This document shows, in pieces, positions 1 to 6,238 of a stretch of DNA of 7,942 bases. Made by a program: the position numbers and the translations under genes. Position 1 is the first letter of the stretch. Each line of letters opens with the position of its first letter. The notes under the pieces were generated by a model. That model saw only the letters and a program-made list of their open reading frames with translations. It made no database searches and was not told where the DNA came from. Source of the DNA: an uncultured bacterium (GTDB lineage Bacteria; Bacteroidota; Bacteroidia; Bacteroidales; Muribaculaceae); assembly GCA_946184715.1 (NCBI GenBank), contig CAMHGU010000101.1, forward strand, positions 1-7,942. The letters run 5' to 3'.

Positions 1-46
1 CGTCGAGAAACGGCAGCAGCGAGTATTTCGACCCGATATAGTTCAT
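1..46 (-). CDS. D12-class N6-adenine DNA methyltransferase, N-terminal fragment (runs off the window)
   Basis: Only the first 15 codons are inside the window, starting with ATG at 46-44. The reading is MNYIGSKYSLLPFLD. The N-terminal pattern M-x-Y-I-G-S-K-x-x-L-L-P-F-L is the hallmark opening (motif X) of D12-class adenine methyltransferases (the MboI/FokI/Dam-like group), where it precedes the FAGTG cofactor loop. The ATG overlaps the TGA stop of the upstream nuclease gene by 4 bp (ATGA), so it belongs to the same operon. It would be the second methyltransferase of the cassette and would methylate adenine in host DNA to block self-cleavage. The identification rests on a very short stretch; the frame, ATGA coupling and signature together make it likely. 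Its catalytic DPPY and length cannot be seen. Confidence 0.72.
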   Translation of the reverse strand, partial: MNYIGSKYSLLPFLD

Positions 47-1203
47 ACGAAAGTCACCTTGTTATTAACTATGTCGTAAGTAATAGTCTTGAACGGCTTC
101 ATGTTGACAACGCCTTTATAGTGGGAGCTAAATTTGTTGATAGCATCGGCTAAATCAGCCGATGATGCCTTAGCGGCAGCACTTGCTCGCGTCAACAATA
201 CAGGCGTGATTACGCAAGCGTGGTTGGGCGTATAGTATTGAGAAAGCCACTCAATGTACCGGTACATTTGATTAACGTGGGCGACTTCAGCCTCTACACA
301 TTTTAGCTCAATGATATAGAGGTTCTCCAGTACAGAATCGGGTGATTTGGTTACAACAACTACGTCCATCCGTTGCATACCCACGCCACACGAAACTTCA
401 TTGCCGAGCCATATAATGCTCTCATTGGGGCTGAATAGGGCTTTATTGAGGCTTTGGCAAGCGGGAGTGCCGATATTCTTTGTGATGAAAGCCTGGAGAT
501 GAACCTCGTGGGCCCGATTCCGTGAGAATTTCTCAATCAGGCGATCAGAGATGTCGATAGGGGTGCAGCGCGATGTGTTGTAGCGCAAAGCCGATGCCTT
601 TGTGATGCTATTTGTGGCCGGATCGTAGGAGTACCCTCCAAGCGTTGACCGGAGCGTGGCGCCATTGTTTTTCGTCTGAATCAGATTTATTAATCGGCGT
701 GATTCATAAAGGGTTATCATAGTGTTGCCGCGGTTGCCTTTCAGTTTTCGGTAAATTAGGCTCCACAGCATCTGACTCGGGTTGTTGATGTGCTTTATCT
801 CATCCAAAGCCTCCCATTCGCTCACCCCGGTGGCGTACACATCATAAGGCTCTATGAGCGCCCTGTATTGAAGGCTTTTAGTAAGACTCGGATATTTGTC
901 ATCGCAGGTGTCGGTGAAGGCTACATCGGAGCTGCCCGGTATCGCTTTCACTTTGAAAAGGCCGAAGAATGTGCCCTCGTGCTTCGGTGACTGCTGCGAG
1001 TAGAAAATCACAAGGTCGCCATCTCTCATTCGGCAGCAGTCGGCTGCAATACCCGCTTGGGTGCGCTCGGTAGTGGAATGGATTGAGCTGTCGATGTTGC
1101 CGTTGTTGATGCCAAACGGCTTATCGGTACCGGTGCCGATAAACATATATTCAAGATGCTGCTTGAACGTGCTATCGTCAACTATGAGAATATGGGTAGT
1201 CAT
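43..1203 (-). CDS. EVE/PUA-like domain fused to NucS/DUF91-like PD-(D/E)XK nuclease
   Basis: This 386-residue protein has two visible parts. Residues ~1-140 resemble an EVE/PUA-superfamily reader: a stretch MRDGDLVIFY (59-68) followed by GTFFGLFKVKAIP (77-89) matches the 'xxGDLVxFY...GxxxVxxx' core, and an EW pair lies at 129-130. Residues ~225-330 look like a NucS/DUF91 endonuclease core: E233 in a helix (HEVHLQAF), GMQRMD with D280, IELK with E299 and K301, then QMYRYIEWL with Q312, the spacing expected of a PD-(D/E)XK active site. EVE-family domains are known to bind modified bases in DNA, and NucS/EndoMS proteins cut double-stranded DNA at mismatches or branched structures. The inferred role is a second, possibly modification- or mismatch-directed nuclease of the cassette. 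Its ATG overlaps the HNH gene stop by 4 bp (ATGA), and its stop overlaps the next ATG the same way. The nuclease call is solid; the EVE call is moderate and the substrate unknown. Confidence 0.75.
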   Translation of the reverse strand: MTTHILIVDDSTFKQHLEYMFIGTGTDKPFGINNGNIDSSIHSTTERTQAGIAADCCRMRDGDLVIFYSQQSPKHEGTFFGLFKVKAIPGSSDVAFTDTCDDKYPSLTKSLQYRALIEPYDVYATGVSEWEALDEIKHINNPSQMLWSLIYRKLKGNRGNTMITLYESRRLINLIQTKNNGATLRSTLGGYSYDPATNSITKASALRYNTSRCTPIDISDRLIEKFSRNRAHEVHLQAFITKNIGTPACQSLNKALFSPNESIIWLGNEVSCGVGMQRMDVVVVTKSPDSVLENLYIIELKCVEAEVAHVNQMYRYIEWLSQYYTPNHACVITPVLLTRASAAAKASSADLADAINKFSSHYKGVVNMKPFKTITYDIVNNKVTFV

Positions 1204-1889
1204 AGATCTTCAGGATATAGCTTGCGCATTATCACTTGGGCCGTTTCAGTGGTCGTCTCTTCAATGATACGCCGCGCAGAACTTTTACGATACTCTACAG
1301 GATCATATTGATAGCATCCTTCGCAACCTAAATCGGGGTTATAATTTTCATCACCTTTGTAGAAGGAGTAAGGGTTGCCTTTGATATTTCTGGCGTCCCA
1401 TCTCTTGTCGGTTCTTCTGCAATTTTTGCATATTTGACGCTTGATGTCATTGGCGGCTTTACACAAAGGCTGAAAATCATCAATCCGTTGTTTTGAAGGA
1501 TCGGAAACACGCAGGTTATTCTTCCTTCCGTCTTTGTGATCTACTTCGATGGTGGTATTCTCAGAAGACCCTGCTACGCCAAGCATTACGCATTTTTGAG
1601 CGCGGATAGTCTCAACTATATCTTTACGAATTGCTTGGCTGAAGTGATTATCATCGTTGAGGCCGTCGAGCCGGATGCCATCTATGCTATTGCCGGGGGT
1701 GATGTCGCGTCTGACCGAAATTTTATATTTCTTTTGAAGTAAAGAAGACTTTCGCCCCCAACTTAAGCCGTTCCCTAAAGTAAGAGAGGAATATTTACCA
1801 ACAAATTCAGAGGTGTAAACCCATCTACTTTTTCCATTATCATCGGGCTTAGCCAATTCTAAAAACAGGTCGATTTTTGACTTTGCCAT
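1200..1889 (-). CDS. HNH-family type II restriction endonuclease
   Basis: This 229-residue protein has a central HNH (beta-beta-alpha-metal) nuclease core. It shows EVDHKDGRKNN (115-125) with the catalytic histidine H118 and metal-site acid D117, followed by DDFQPLCKAANDIKRQ (137-152), where N147 sits at the third HNH position. Two cysteine pairs, CKNC (154-157) and CEGC (189-192), would bind a structural zinc. The 'FQPLC...N..KRQ.CK.C' arrangement is what I recall from HNH-type type II restriction enzymes. The N-terminal ~100 residues have no recognisable domain and may hold target recognition. The gene lies 3 bp after the methyltransferase stop and overlaps the next gene by 4 bp, so it is the restriction partner of the flanking methyltransferases. 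The ATG start is supported by the tight junction and by a start-codon region rich in A. The recognition site cannot be read from sequence. Confidence 0.82.
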   Translation of the reverse strand: MAKSKIDLFLELAKPDDNGKSRWVYTSEFVGKYSSLTLGNGLSWGRKSSLLQKKYKISVRRDITPGNSIDGIRLDGLNDDNHFSQAIRKDIVETIRAQKCVMLGVAGSSENTTIEVDHKDGRKNNLRVSDPSKQRIDDFQPLCKAANDIKRQICKNCRRTDKRWDARNIKGNPYSFYKGDENYNPDLGCEGCYQYDPVEYRKSSARRIIEETTTETAQVIMRKLYPEDL

Positions 1890-1892
1890 TGG

Positions 1893-2693
1893 TTAGAACA
1901 TTTTTTTGAATACGAAAATATACTCGTGCTTGAACAGGAAATAGTCGCTCTTCATAGCTCGGTATTTCCAAATGTTGAGAGCGCCTAATTTGCCTCGGTT
2001 GCCCTCTATGTTTTTTACCACAATGCCTTTGAGCTTTACGTTGAAGTTGCGCTTTATCAAGTCCATCGTGTAGAATGCAAGGGGCACCACCTCGCTGTTT
2101 TTGTAGATGTCGCCCATCACTACCGCAAAGTAACCGCCTTTCTTTAGGTAGCTCAAGCCGTTGGTAAAGGCCTCCTTGAGCTTCGATAGGAAGAGGTCGA
2201 GGTCGCTTATGTTTGAAAGGTCGCGCGGGTCGTCGGAGAATTTGACGATGTCAAGATAGGGAGGGTGAGCTATCAAGAAATCGGCATTGGCTTTATTGAG
2301 CTGAGATAGACCCTGCCGTGTCTTATTGTGGAAGTCTTCGCTATCGGTGACGTCGCAATTCAGCATGGAGTACCACATCCATCGGGTTGCTGCCATCGTA
2401 TTGTTCACATAGTCAATTACTTCAGCGTTGATGTCGTAGCCGATGTAAGGACGGCCGAGACTCTCACATTCAAATAGAGTGGTTCCGCTGCCGGCAAACA
2501 GTTCCATTACGAGGTCGCCTGGGGCGGTGTAGCGACGAATCAGTTGATTGGGAATCTGCGGAATGAAGTTGCCGTGATAAAAGTTGGAGTGCTTCCCGCT
2601 TTTATCACGTTCATTTATGATCCAGAGACTGTCAACGTTATAGTTCAGCTCTTTCCAATTATCTGAATTTACTTCATTCATTTTGCTGGGCAT
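1893..2693 (-). CDS. DNA amino-methyltransferase (N6-adenine or N4-cytosine) of the restriction-modification cassette
   Basis: Counting from the ATG at 2693, this is a 266-residue SAM-dependent methyltransferase. The stretch PGDLVMELFAGSGTTLFE carries cofactor motif I (FAGSGT, ~66-71), followed by GYDIN (motif II acid, ~87). Motif IV reads FLIAHPPYLD with HPPY at ~143-146, where DPPY, NPPY or SPPY is usual. GGYFAVVMGDIY (~186-197) and the C-terminal HEYIFVFKK are typical later strands. Motif I precedes IV without a long recognition domain between, a gamma-like order. The role is to protect host DNA at the target of the neighbouring nuclease. An in-frame TTG at 2705 lies inside the promoter box and cannot be the start; ATG 2693 or, leaving a longer leader, ATG 2681 (MNEVNS) are the candidates. 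It is first in its operon, ending 3 bp before the HNH gene. Adenine versus cytosine specificity is undecided. Confidence 0.85.
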   Translation of the reverse strand: MPSKMNEVNSDNWKELNYNVDSLWIINERDKSGKHSNFYHGNFIPQIPNQLIRRYTAPGDLVMELFAGSGTTLFECESLGRPYIGYDINAEVIDYVNNTMAATRWMWYSMLNCDVTDSEDFHNKTRQGLSQLNKANADFLIAHPPYLDIVKFSDDPRDLSNISDLDLFLSKLKEAFTNGLSYLKKGGYFAVVMGDIYKNSEVVPLAFYTMDLIKRNFNVKLKGIVVKNIEGNRGKLGALNIWKYRAMKSDYFLFKHEYIFVFKKMF

Positions 2694-2702
2694 TAATATA
2701 CG

Positions 2703-2710
2703 CAAAGGTA
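2703..2710 (-). promoter_or_regulatory. Bacteroidota-type -7 promoter box of the restriction-modification operon
   Basis: On the minus strand the octamer reads TACCTTTG, an exact match to the TAnnTTTG consensus of the primary sigma factor of Bacteroidota. Transcription would begin a few bases downstream, near 2697-2699, leaving a 5-20 base leader before ATG 2693 or ATG 2681. No convincing TTG-type -33 element is seen about 20 bp further upstream (around 2730). The position directly after the spacer and before the first gene of the cassette supports a dedicated promoter. Confidence 0.6.
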
Positions 2711-2774
2711 GTCAAATTATCGGATATGCGGGCAGTGGTGAATGGAGAAATTGCTGCGGAGGGTCGCAAGGCGT

Positions 2775-2809
2775 CGCCGAGTACACCGCCGAGTACTCGG
2801 TGGGCGGTG
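2775..2809. repeat. 12 bp tandem duplication ending in a palindrome; possible weak terminator stem
   Basis: The unit CGCCGAGTAC occurs at 2775-2784 and again at 2787-2796, a 12 bp period with the last two bases differing (AC, then TC). The second copy runs into the perfect 12 bp palindrome CCGAGTACTCGG (2789-2800). A wider stem pairs CACCGCC (2784-2790) with GGCGGTG (2803-2809). It lies just after the last permease gene, where a terminator would be expected, but no T-tract follows in the direction of transcription. A factor-independent terminator is therefore only weakly supported, and a protein-binding site is an alternative. Confidence 0.45.
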
Positions 2810-2825
2810 GGGGAGGGACGGTGGG
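2802..2825 (+). other. G-tract cluster with quadruplex-forming pattern, touching the permease stop codon
   Basis: Plus-strand G-runs lie at 2802-2804, 2809-2813, 2815-2817 and 2823-2825, separated by 4, 1 and 5 bases. This meets the usual G3+N1-7 quadruplex rule. The G-rich strand is the template strand of the permease operon, and the cluster ends at the base before the stop codon of the second permease (2826-2828). It could pause RNA polymerase at the operon end. The pattern is seen directly; any effect is inference. Confidence 0.4.
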
Positions 2826-4028
2826 CTATGCGGGGGCGTAGCGGCGGGCGAGGCGGAACTGGTAGCGGTAGACGAGGCAGGCCAGGGCGAGGTAGGCGGC
2901 CACGTGGATCCAGAGGATGCGGATTTCGGGGAGTATCTGGCTGAAGGAGGCGCCCATAGAGTTGACGCGCACGAATGCTCTCACGCCGAATGTGCTTGGG
3001 AATAGCCAGGATACGCCTTGCCAATATCCGGGAATGCTCGACTGCGGCCAGGACACTCCGGTGAGGAATAGGAGCGGCACGGAGACGAATACCATCAGCA
3101 GCATGACGTTTTCACGATAACGCACGAGGCACGACACCGTCATGCCGAAGAAGATACTGGCCAGGGTGTAGGGCAGTAGCATCAGCAGCAGGGTGCGGGC
3201 GTCGGCGAGCTGCGGGAATGAGAACATCTTGGGCACCGCCATAGCGAGGTAGGCTGCGGCAATGAAACCTATCATAGCGTAGCAAAGGGCTTTGCCGATG
3301 ACGATGCGGTAGGCACCGCGATAGTGAGGGTCGTCGTCGGGGATAAGCTGGCCGTTGCGGTGTCGCTCGCGGGCGGTGCCGGCGGCCATGCCGATGCCGA
3401 GGGCTATGGCTTGCTGCAGAATTAGCATCAGCACTGCGGGCAGCACGCAGGAGCCGTAGCCGCCCGAGGGGTTGAACATCGCCACGTCGTCGACGGCCAG
3501 CGGCTGGGCGGTGATGAGGTCCTCGCGCTTGGTGTAGTTGCCGGCGCGCTTGATGTTGATTCCGGCGCCGAGACGTCCGGCTTCAATCATAGCGGTCTGA
3601 TACACGGCTTTGTAGGCCAGCATAAGCGACATATCGCAATAGACGCTGATGGTGGCTTGCTCGCCTCGATTGATGCGCGCGGCAAAGTCGGAGGGGATGA
3701 GGTAGATTCCTTTGACGAGCTGCCGGCTGACGAGCGAGCGGGCCTCGTCGAGGTCGGCGGCATAATAGGTTATATCGACGTCGGGCGTGGCGTCGCAGTC
3801 GTGGATAAACTGTCGCGAGAGGGCCGAGCGTGACTGGTCGACGACGGCTACGGGGGTCTCGCGCAGGGTCTCGTTGTTGTATATCCAGGAGTAGAGCAGG
3901 GGATAGCCCAGCGGCACTATCACGAGAAACATCAGCACGCCTTCGTCCTTGATGACCTGCATTAGCTCTTGCCGCCAGATGTAGAGCACATCGGCGAGGT
4001 GTTCTTTATATTTACGGAATATAGACAT
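2826..4028 (-). CDS. ABC-2 type transporter permease (second of a pair)
   Basis: This 400-residue inner-membrane protein has the ABC-2 exporter permease layout. There is one N-terminal membrane segment (~31-50), a large extracytoplasmic domain (~51-190) that includes TPVAVVDQSRSALSR, then five membrane segments at about 194-216, 245-266, 279-302, 308-325 and 371-388. The cytoplasmic stretch GTARERHRNGQLI (~217-229) corresponds to the family's RExxxGTxE coupling segment that contacts the ATPase. LTGVSWPQSSIPG and WLFPSTFGVRAFV (~322-353) match the conserved C-terminal part. With the preceding permease it should form a heterodimeric channel resembling YbhS/YbhR of E. coli. Its ATG start (4028) overlaps the upstream permease by 17 bp, so the two are co-translated. 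The substrate is unknown, and no ATPase gene accompanies the pair in the window. Confidence 0.9.
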   Translation of the reverse strand: MSIFRKYKEHLADVLYIWRQELMQVIKDEGVLMFLVIVPLGYPLLYSWIYNNETLRETPVAVVDQSRSALSRQFIHDCDATPDVDITYYAADLDEARSLVSRQLVKGIYLIPSDFAARINRGEQATISVYCDMSLMLAYKAVYQTAMIEAGRLGAGINIKRAGNYTKREDLITAQPLAVDDVAMFNPSGGYGSCVLPAVLMLILQQAIALGIGMAAGTARERHRNGQLIPDDDPHYRGAYRIVIGKALCYAMIGFIAAAYLAMAVPKMFSFPQLADARTLLLMLLPYTLASIFFGMTVSCLVRYRENVMLLMVFVSVPLLFLTGVSWPQSSIPGYWQGVSWLFPSTFGVRAFVRVNSMGASFSQILPEIRILWIHVAAYLALACLVYRYQFRLARRYAPA

Positions 4029-5193
4029 AATGGAGCATCGCGTTTTTAACTTTACGGATTACCATCCAGGGCAGTAGCGTAAACGCTATGAGCGCCACGA
4101 GGTGTAGCCACACGTCGAGCACGGGGAAGCCGTTGAGCACGGTGGCTTGGTAAATCATCCAGTAGTGGCGCAGTGGGAACAGCCACGACATCGCTTGCAG
4201 CGGCGTGTCCATTCCGGCCACCGGAAATGCCGAGCCGCACATCGAGATGCTGAGCACCGACCATAGCGAGCTGATGCTCATCGACATACGCAGCGAGGGC
4301 ATCAGGCCGAAGGCGAAGATGCCGAAGCCGAGCGAGGCGAGCACCTGCAGGAGTGTCAGCCTTACGATATTCCACACTCCTCCCTGATGGGGGAAATGCA
4401 GGACGTTGAAGATATAGAATAGGTAGAGGAATATGACGAGGAGGAATATCACGGCGTGGACCAGATACTTTCCGATGATGGCCACTACGATGTTGCCGTG
4501 GGCGCGTTCGAGCCACTCTTTGCCGGTGTCGAATTTCATCTCGGTGCCGAGGGCGTAGGCCGAGAGCAGGGCCATAAAGAGCATCAGGATACCGGGCACA
4601 AACACGGTGGTGAGGCTGTAGTTGTAGCTGCCGTAGGGGTTGCCTATCATGTGGGCGCTGATGGCGACGGGTTGCAGTGCCGCCTTAATCTGGCGCGGCG
4701 TGGCGCCTTTGGCGCTGAGCACGGCCTGTCCCACTGCCGCCGAGCCGAGGGTGGTGATGGTCTTGAGGTCCTTCGAGGCCATAGAGCCGGCGGTGAGGCA
4801 CGTCATCGTGTAGTAGTAGGAGACTTTGGGACGGCGTCCCGACAGGAGCTTGGCGGCGGTGCCTTGCGGGATGTAGAGGTAGGCATAGACGGTGCCTTCC
4901 TGCATAGCGGCGCGCGCTTCGGTGACCGAGGCGAAGTGATACGTGACGCGCGAGGTTTGCATAGCGTCGAGGGTGCGCACCAAGCCTCGCGACACGGTGC
5001 TATTGTCGTGGTCAACCACGCCTATGGGCAGGTCTTGCGGCAGACCCTCATCGAGCATCGTGGTGAAGAACAGCACCAGCAACGTGGGGAAGGCAATCAT
5101 GCAGAAGCCGTAGATGCGGTTGCGGCGTAGAATGCCAAGCTCGCGGAGCGCGATGTGGAATATCGAGGTGATATATTTCATCAACGTGCTCAC
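4012..5193 (-). CDS. ABC-2 type transporter permease (first of a pair)
   Basis: This 393-residue inner-membrane protein has the same plan as its neighbour. A first membrane segment lies at ~28-46, and an extracytoplasmic domain (~47-195) opens with LPIGVVDHDNSTVSRGLVR. Further membrane segments lie at about 196-215, 238-262, 278-298, 305-326 and 360-379. The segment TEMKFDTGKEWLERA (~217-231) occupies the place of the RExxxGTxE coupling segment. FPVAGMDTPLQAMSWLFPLRHYW (~323-345) is the conserved C-terminal region. It resembles YhhJ/YbhS-type permeases that partner with HlyD-family adaptors. The start is probably GTG at 5193, giving a 4 bp GTGA overlap with the adaptor stop; an in-frame ATG at 5181 would shorten it by four residues. 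The exported molecule cannot be predicted. Confidence 0.9.
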   Translation of the reverse strand: MSTLMKYITSIFHIALRELGILRRNRIYGFCMIAFPTLLVLFFTTMLDEGLPQDLPIGVVDHDNSTVSRGLVRTLDAMQTSRVTYHFASVTEARAAMQEGTVYAYLYIPQGTAAKLLSGRRPKVSYYYTMTCLTAGSMASKDLKTITTLGSAAVGQAVLSAKGATPRQIKAALQPVAISAHMIGNPYGSYNYSLTTVFVPGILMLFMALLSAYALGTEMKFDTGKEWLERAHGNIVVAIIGKYLVHAVIFLLVIFLYLFYIFNVLHFPHQGGVWNIVRLTLLQVLASLGFGIFAFGLMPSLRMSMSISSLWSVLSISMCGSAFPVAGMDTPLQAMSWLFPLRHYWMIYQATVLNGFPVLDVWLHLVALIAFTLLPWMVIRKVKNAMLHYVYIP

Positions 5194-6197
5194 TTTTCGG
5201 CGGCTGACCGTGTGAGAACTACCGACATTCCGGGCCTGATGCCCTCAATCGAGGCGGTGGGGCGTGCCTTCACCTCAAATGTCTTCTGGTCGTATTGTCC
5301 GCTGGCTTTGGTGGCTTTCCACACTGCGAAAGAGCCTTTGTCCTTCATCGAGGTGATTTTCATCGTGGCTTCGCGGTCGAGAGCGGGGATTCTCACCGTA
5401 ATCTCTTGCCCTACTTTGAGTTCTTTGAGCTGGTCTTCGCGGATATTGAATGTGGCCCATTGGTCGGACATCACGGCGACCGACATTATGGGTGTTCCGG
5501 TGCCAACGAGCTCACCCACCTTGGGATACACCTCGGTGACTTCGCCATCCATCTGGGCTATCTGCACAGTCTCGCGCATGTAGCTTGTGACCTCCTGCAC
5601 GGCGCCTCGTGCTTGCCCGGCGGTGGCTGCCGCCGCTTGGCGCTCCTCGGCTCGGGCACCGTTGACGGCCATCTCATATTGGCTCTGAGCGGCTTTCACT
5701 TGGGCTTGAGCCGCCTTGTAGAGGGCGAGAGCCTCGTCGTACTTCTGAGCGGAGACTACCTCCTCCTCGTATAGTGCTTTGATGCGGTGGTACGATTTCT
5801 CGGCAATCTCGAGGCCGGCTTTGGCTTGCTCGAGGAGCTGCGCGGCGGCCTGGATAGTCTCCCGACGGGCGCCATTCTGCGCCATCTGAGCTATCGCGGC
5901 GGCGGCATCGGCGGCGCCTTGCGCTTGCGCCATCTTGGCTTCCACCTCGGGGGCTTCGATGATGGCCAGGGTGTCGCCGGCGCGCACCATATCGCCTTCC
6001 TTGACGCAGAGCTTGAGGATGCGGCCGGGCACTTTGCCCGATACTCGATACTCTTCCACTTCCATCTCGCCCTGTATCACTTCAGGGTCGCGGCCGAGGG
6101 CTAAAAAGCCGATGAGGGCCACGATGGCCACTACCGCCGTGAAGCCTGCCACGGCGAGCAGTATGTTGTTATGCTGTTCTTTTGCTTTGTCGGTCAT
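5190..6197 (-). CDS. HlyD-family periplasmic adaptor (membrane fusion protein) of the ABC-2 exporter
   Basis: This 335-residue protein has a single N-terminal membrane anchor (~11-34) and a periplasmic body. Residues ~43-83 form the first lipoyl-like half (SGKVPGRILKL, VKEGDMVRAGDTLAIIEAPE). An alanine/glutamine-rich coiled-coil hairpin spans ~84-205. A second lipoyl-like half (QMDGEVTEVYPKVGELVGTGTPIM, ~215-238) leads to a beta-barrel region ending in IRPGMSVVLTR. The element NGAR+E occurs twice in the hairpin (108-113 and 179-184), as seen in YbhG/YhiI-type adaptors. It would join the inner-membrane permeases to TolC. The gene lies 41 bp after tolC and overlaps the first permease by 4 bp. 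Length and layout are normal for the family. Confidence 0.92.
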   Translation of the reverse strand: MTDKAKEQHNNILLAVAGFTAVVAIVALIGFLALGRDPEVIQGEMEVEEYRVSGKVPGRILKLCVKEGDMVRAGDTLAIIEAPEVEAKMAQAQGAADAAAAIAQMAQNGARRETIQAAAQLLEQAKAGLEIAEKSYHRIKALYEEEVVSAQKYDEALALYKAAQAQVKAAQSQYEMAVNGARAEERQAAAATAGQARGAVQEVTSYMRETVQIAQMDGEVTEVYPKVGELVGTGTPIMSVAVMSDQWATFNIREDQLKELKVGQEITVRIPALDREATMKITSMKDKGSFAVWKATKASGQYDQKTFEVKARPTASIEGIRPGMSVVLTRSAAEK

Positions 6198-6238
6198 ATA
6201 GCTCTATGAATTATGGTGTTATAAGCGGTTGAAAATTG

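Noticed and set aside
2703..2705. TTG as the start of the first methyltransferase
   Set aside because: The TTG is part of the TACCTTTG promoter box, so it should not be transcribed. The ATGs at 2693 and 2681 fit better.
2784..2809. Factor-independent terminator after the second permease
   Set aside because: The stem is good but no T-run follows in the direction of transcription. It is kept only as a structured repeat.
2674..3024. Minus-strand frame of 116 codons across the end of the second permease and the spacer
   Set aside because: It is a proline/arginine-rich shadow of the permease in another frame and runs through the promoter of the restriction block.
4456..5130. Long plus-strand reading frame (224 codons) opposite the first permease
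   Set aside because: It is antisense to a clear permease gene. Its product is rich in His, Gly and Ala with no domain, as expected from the complement of GC-rich codons.
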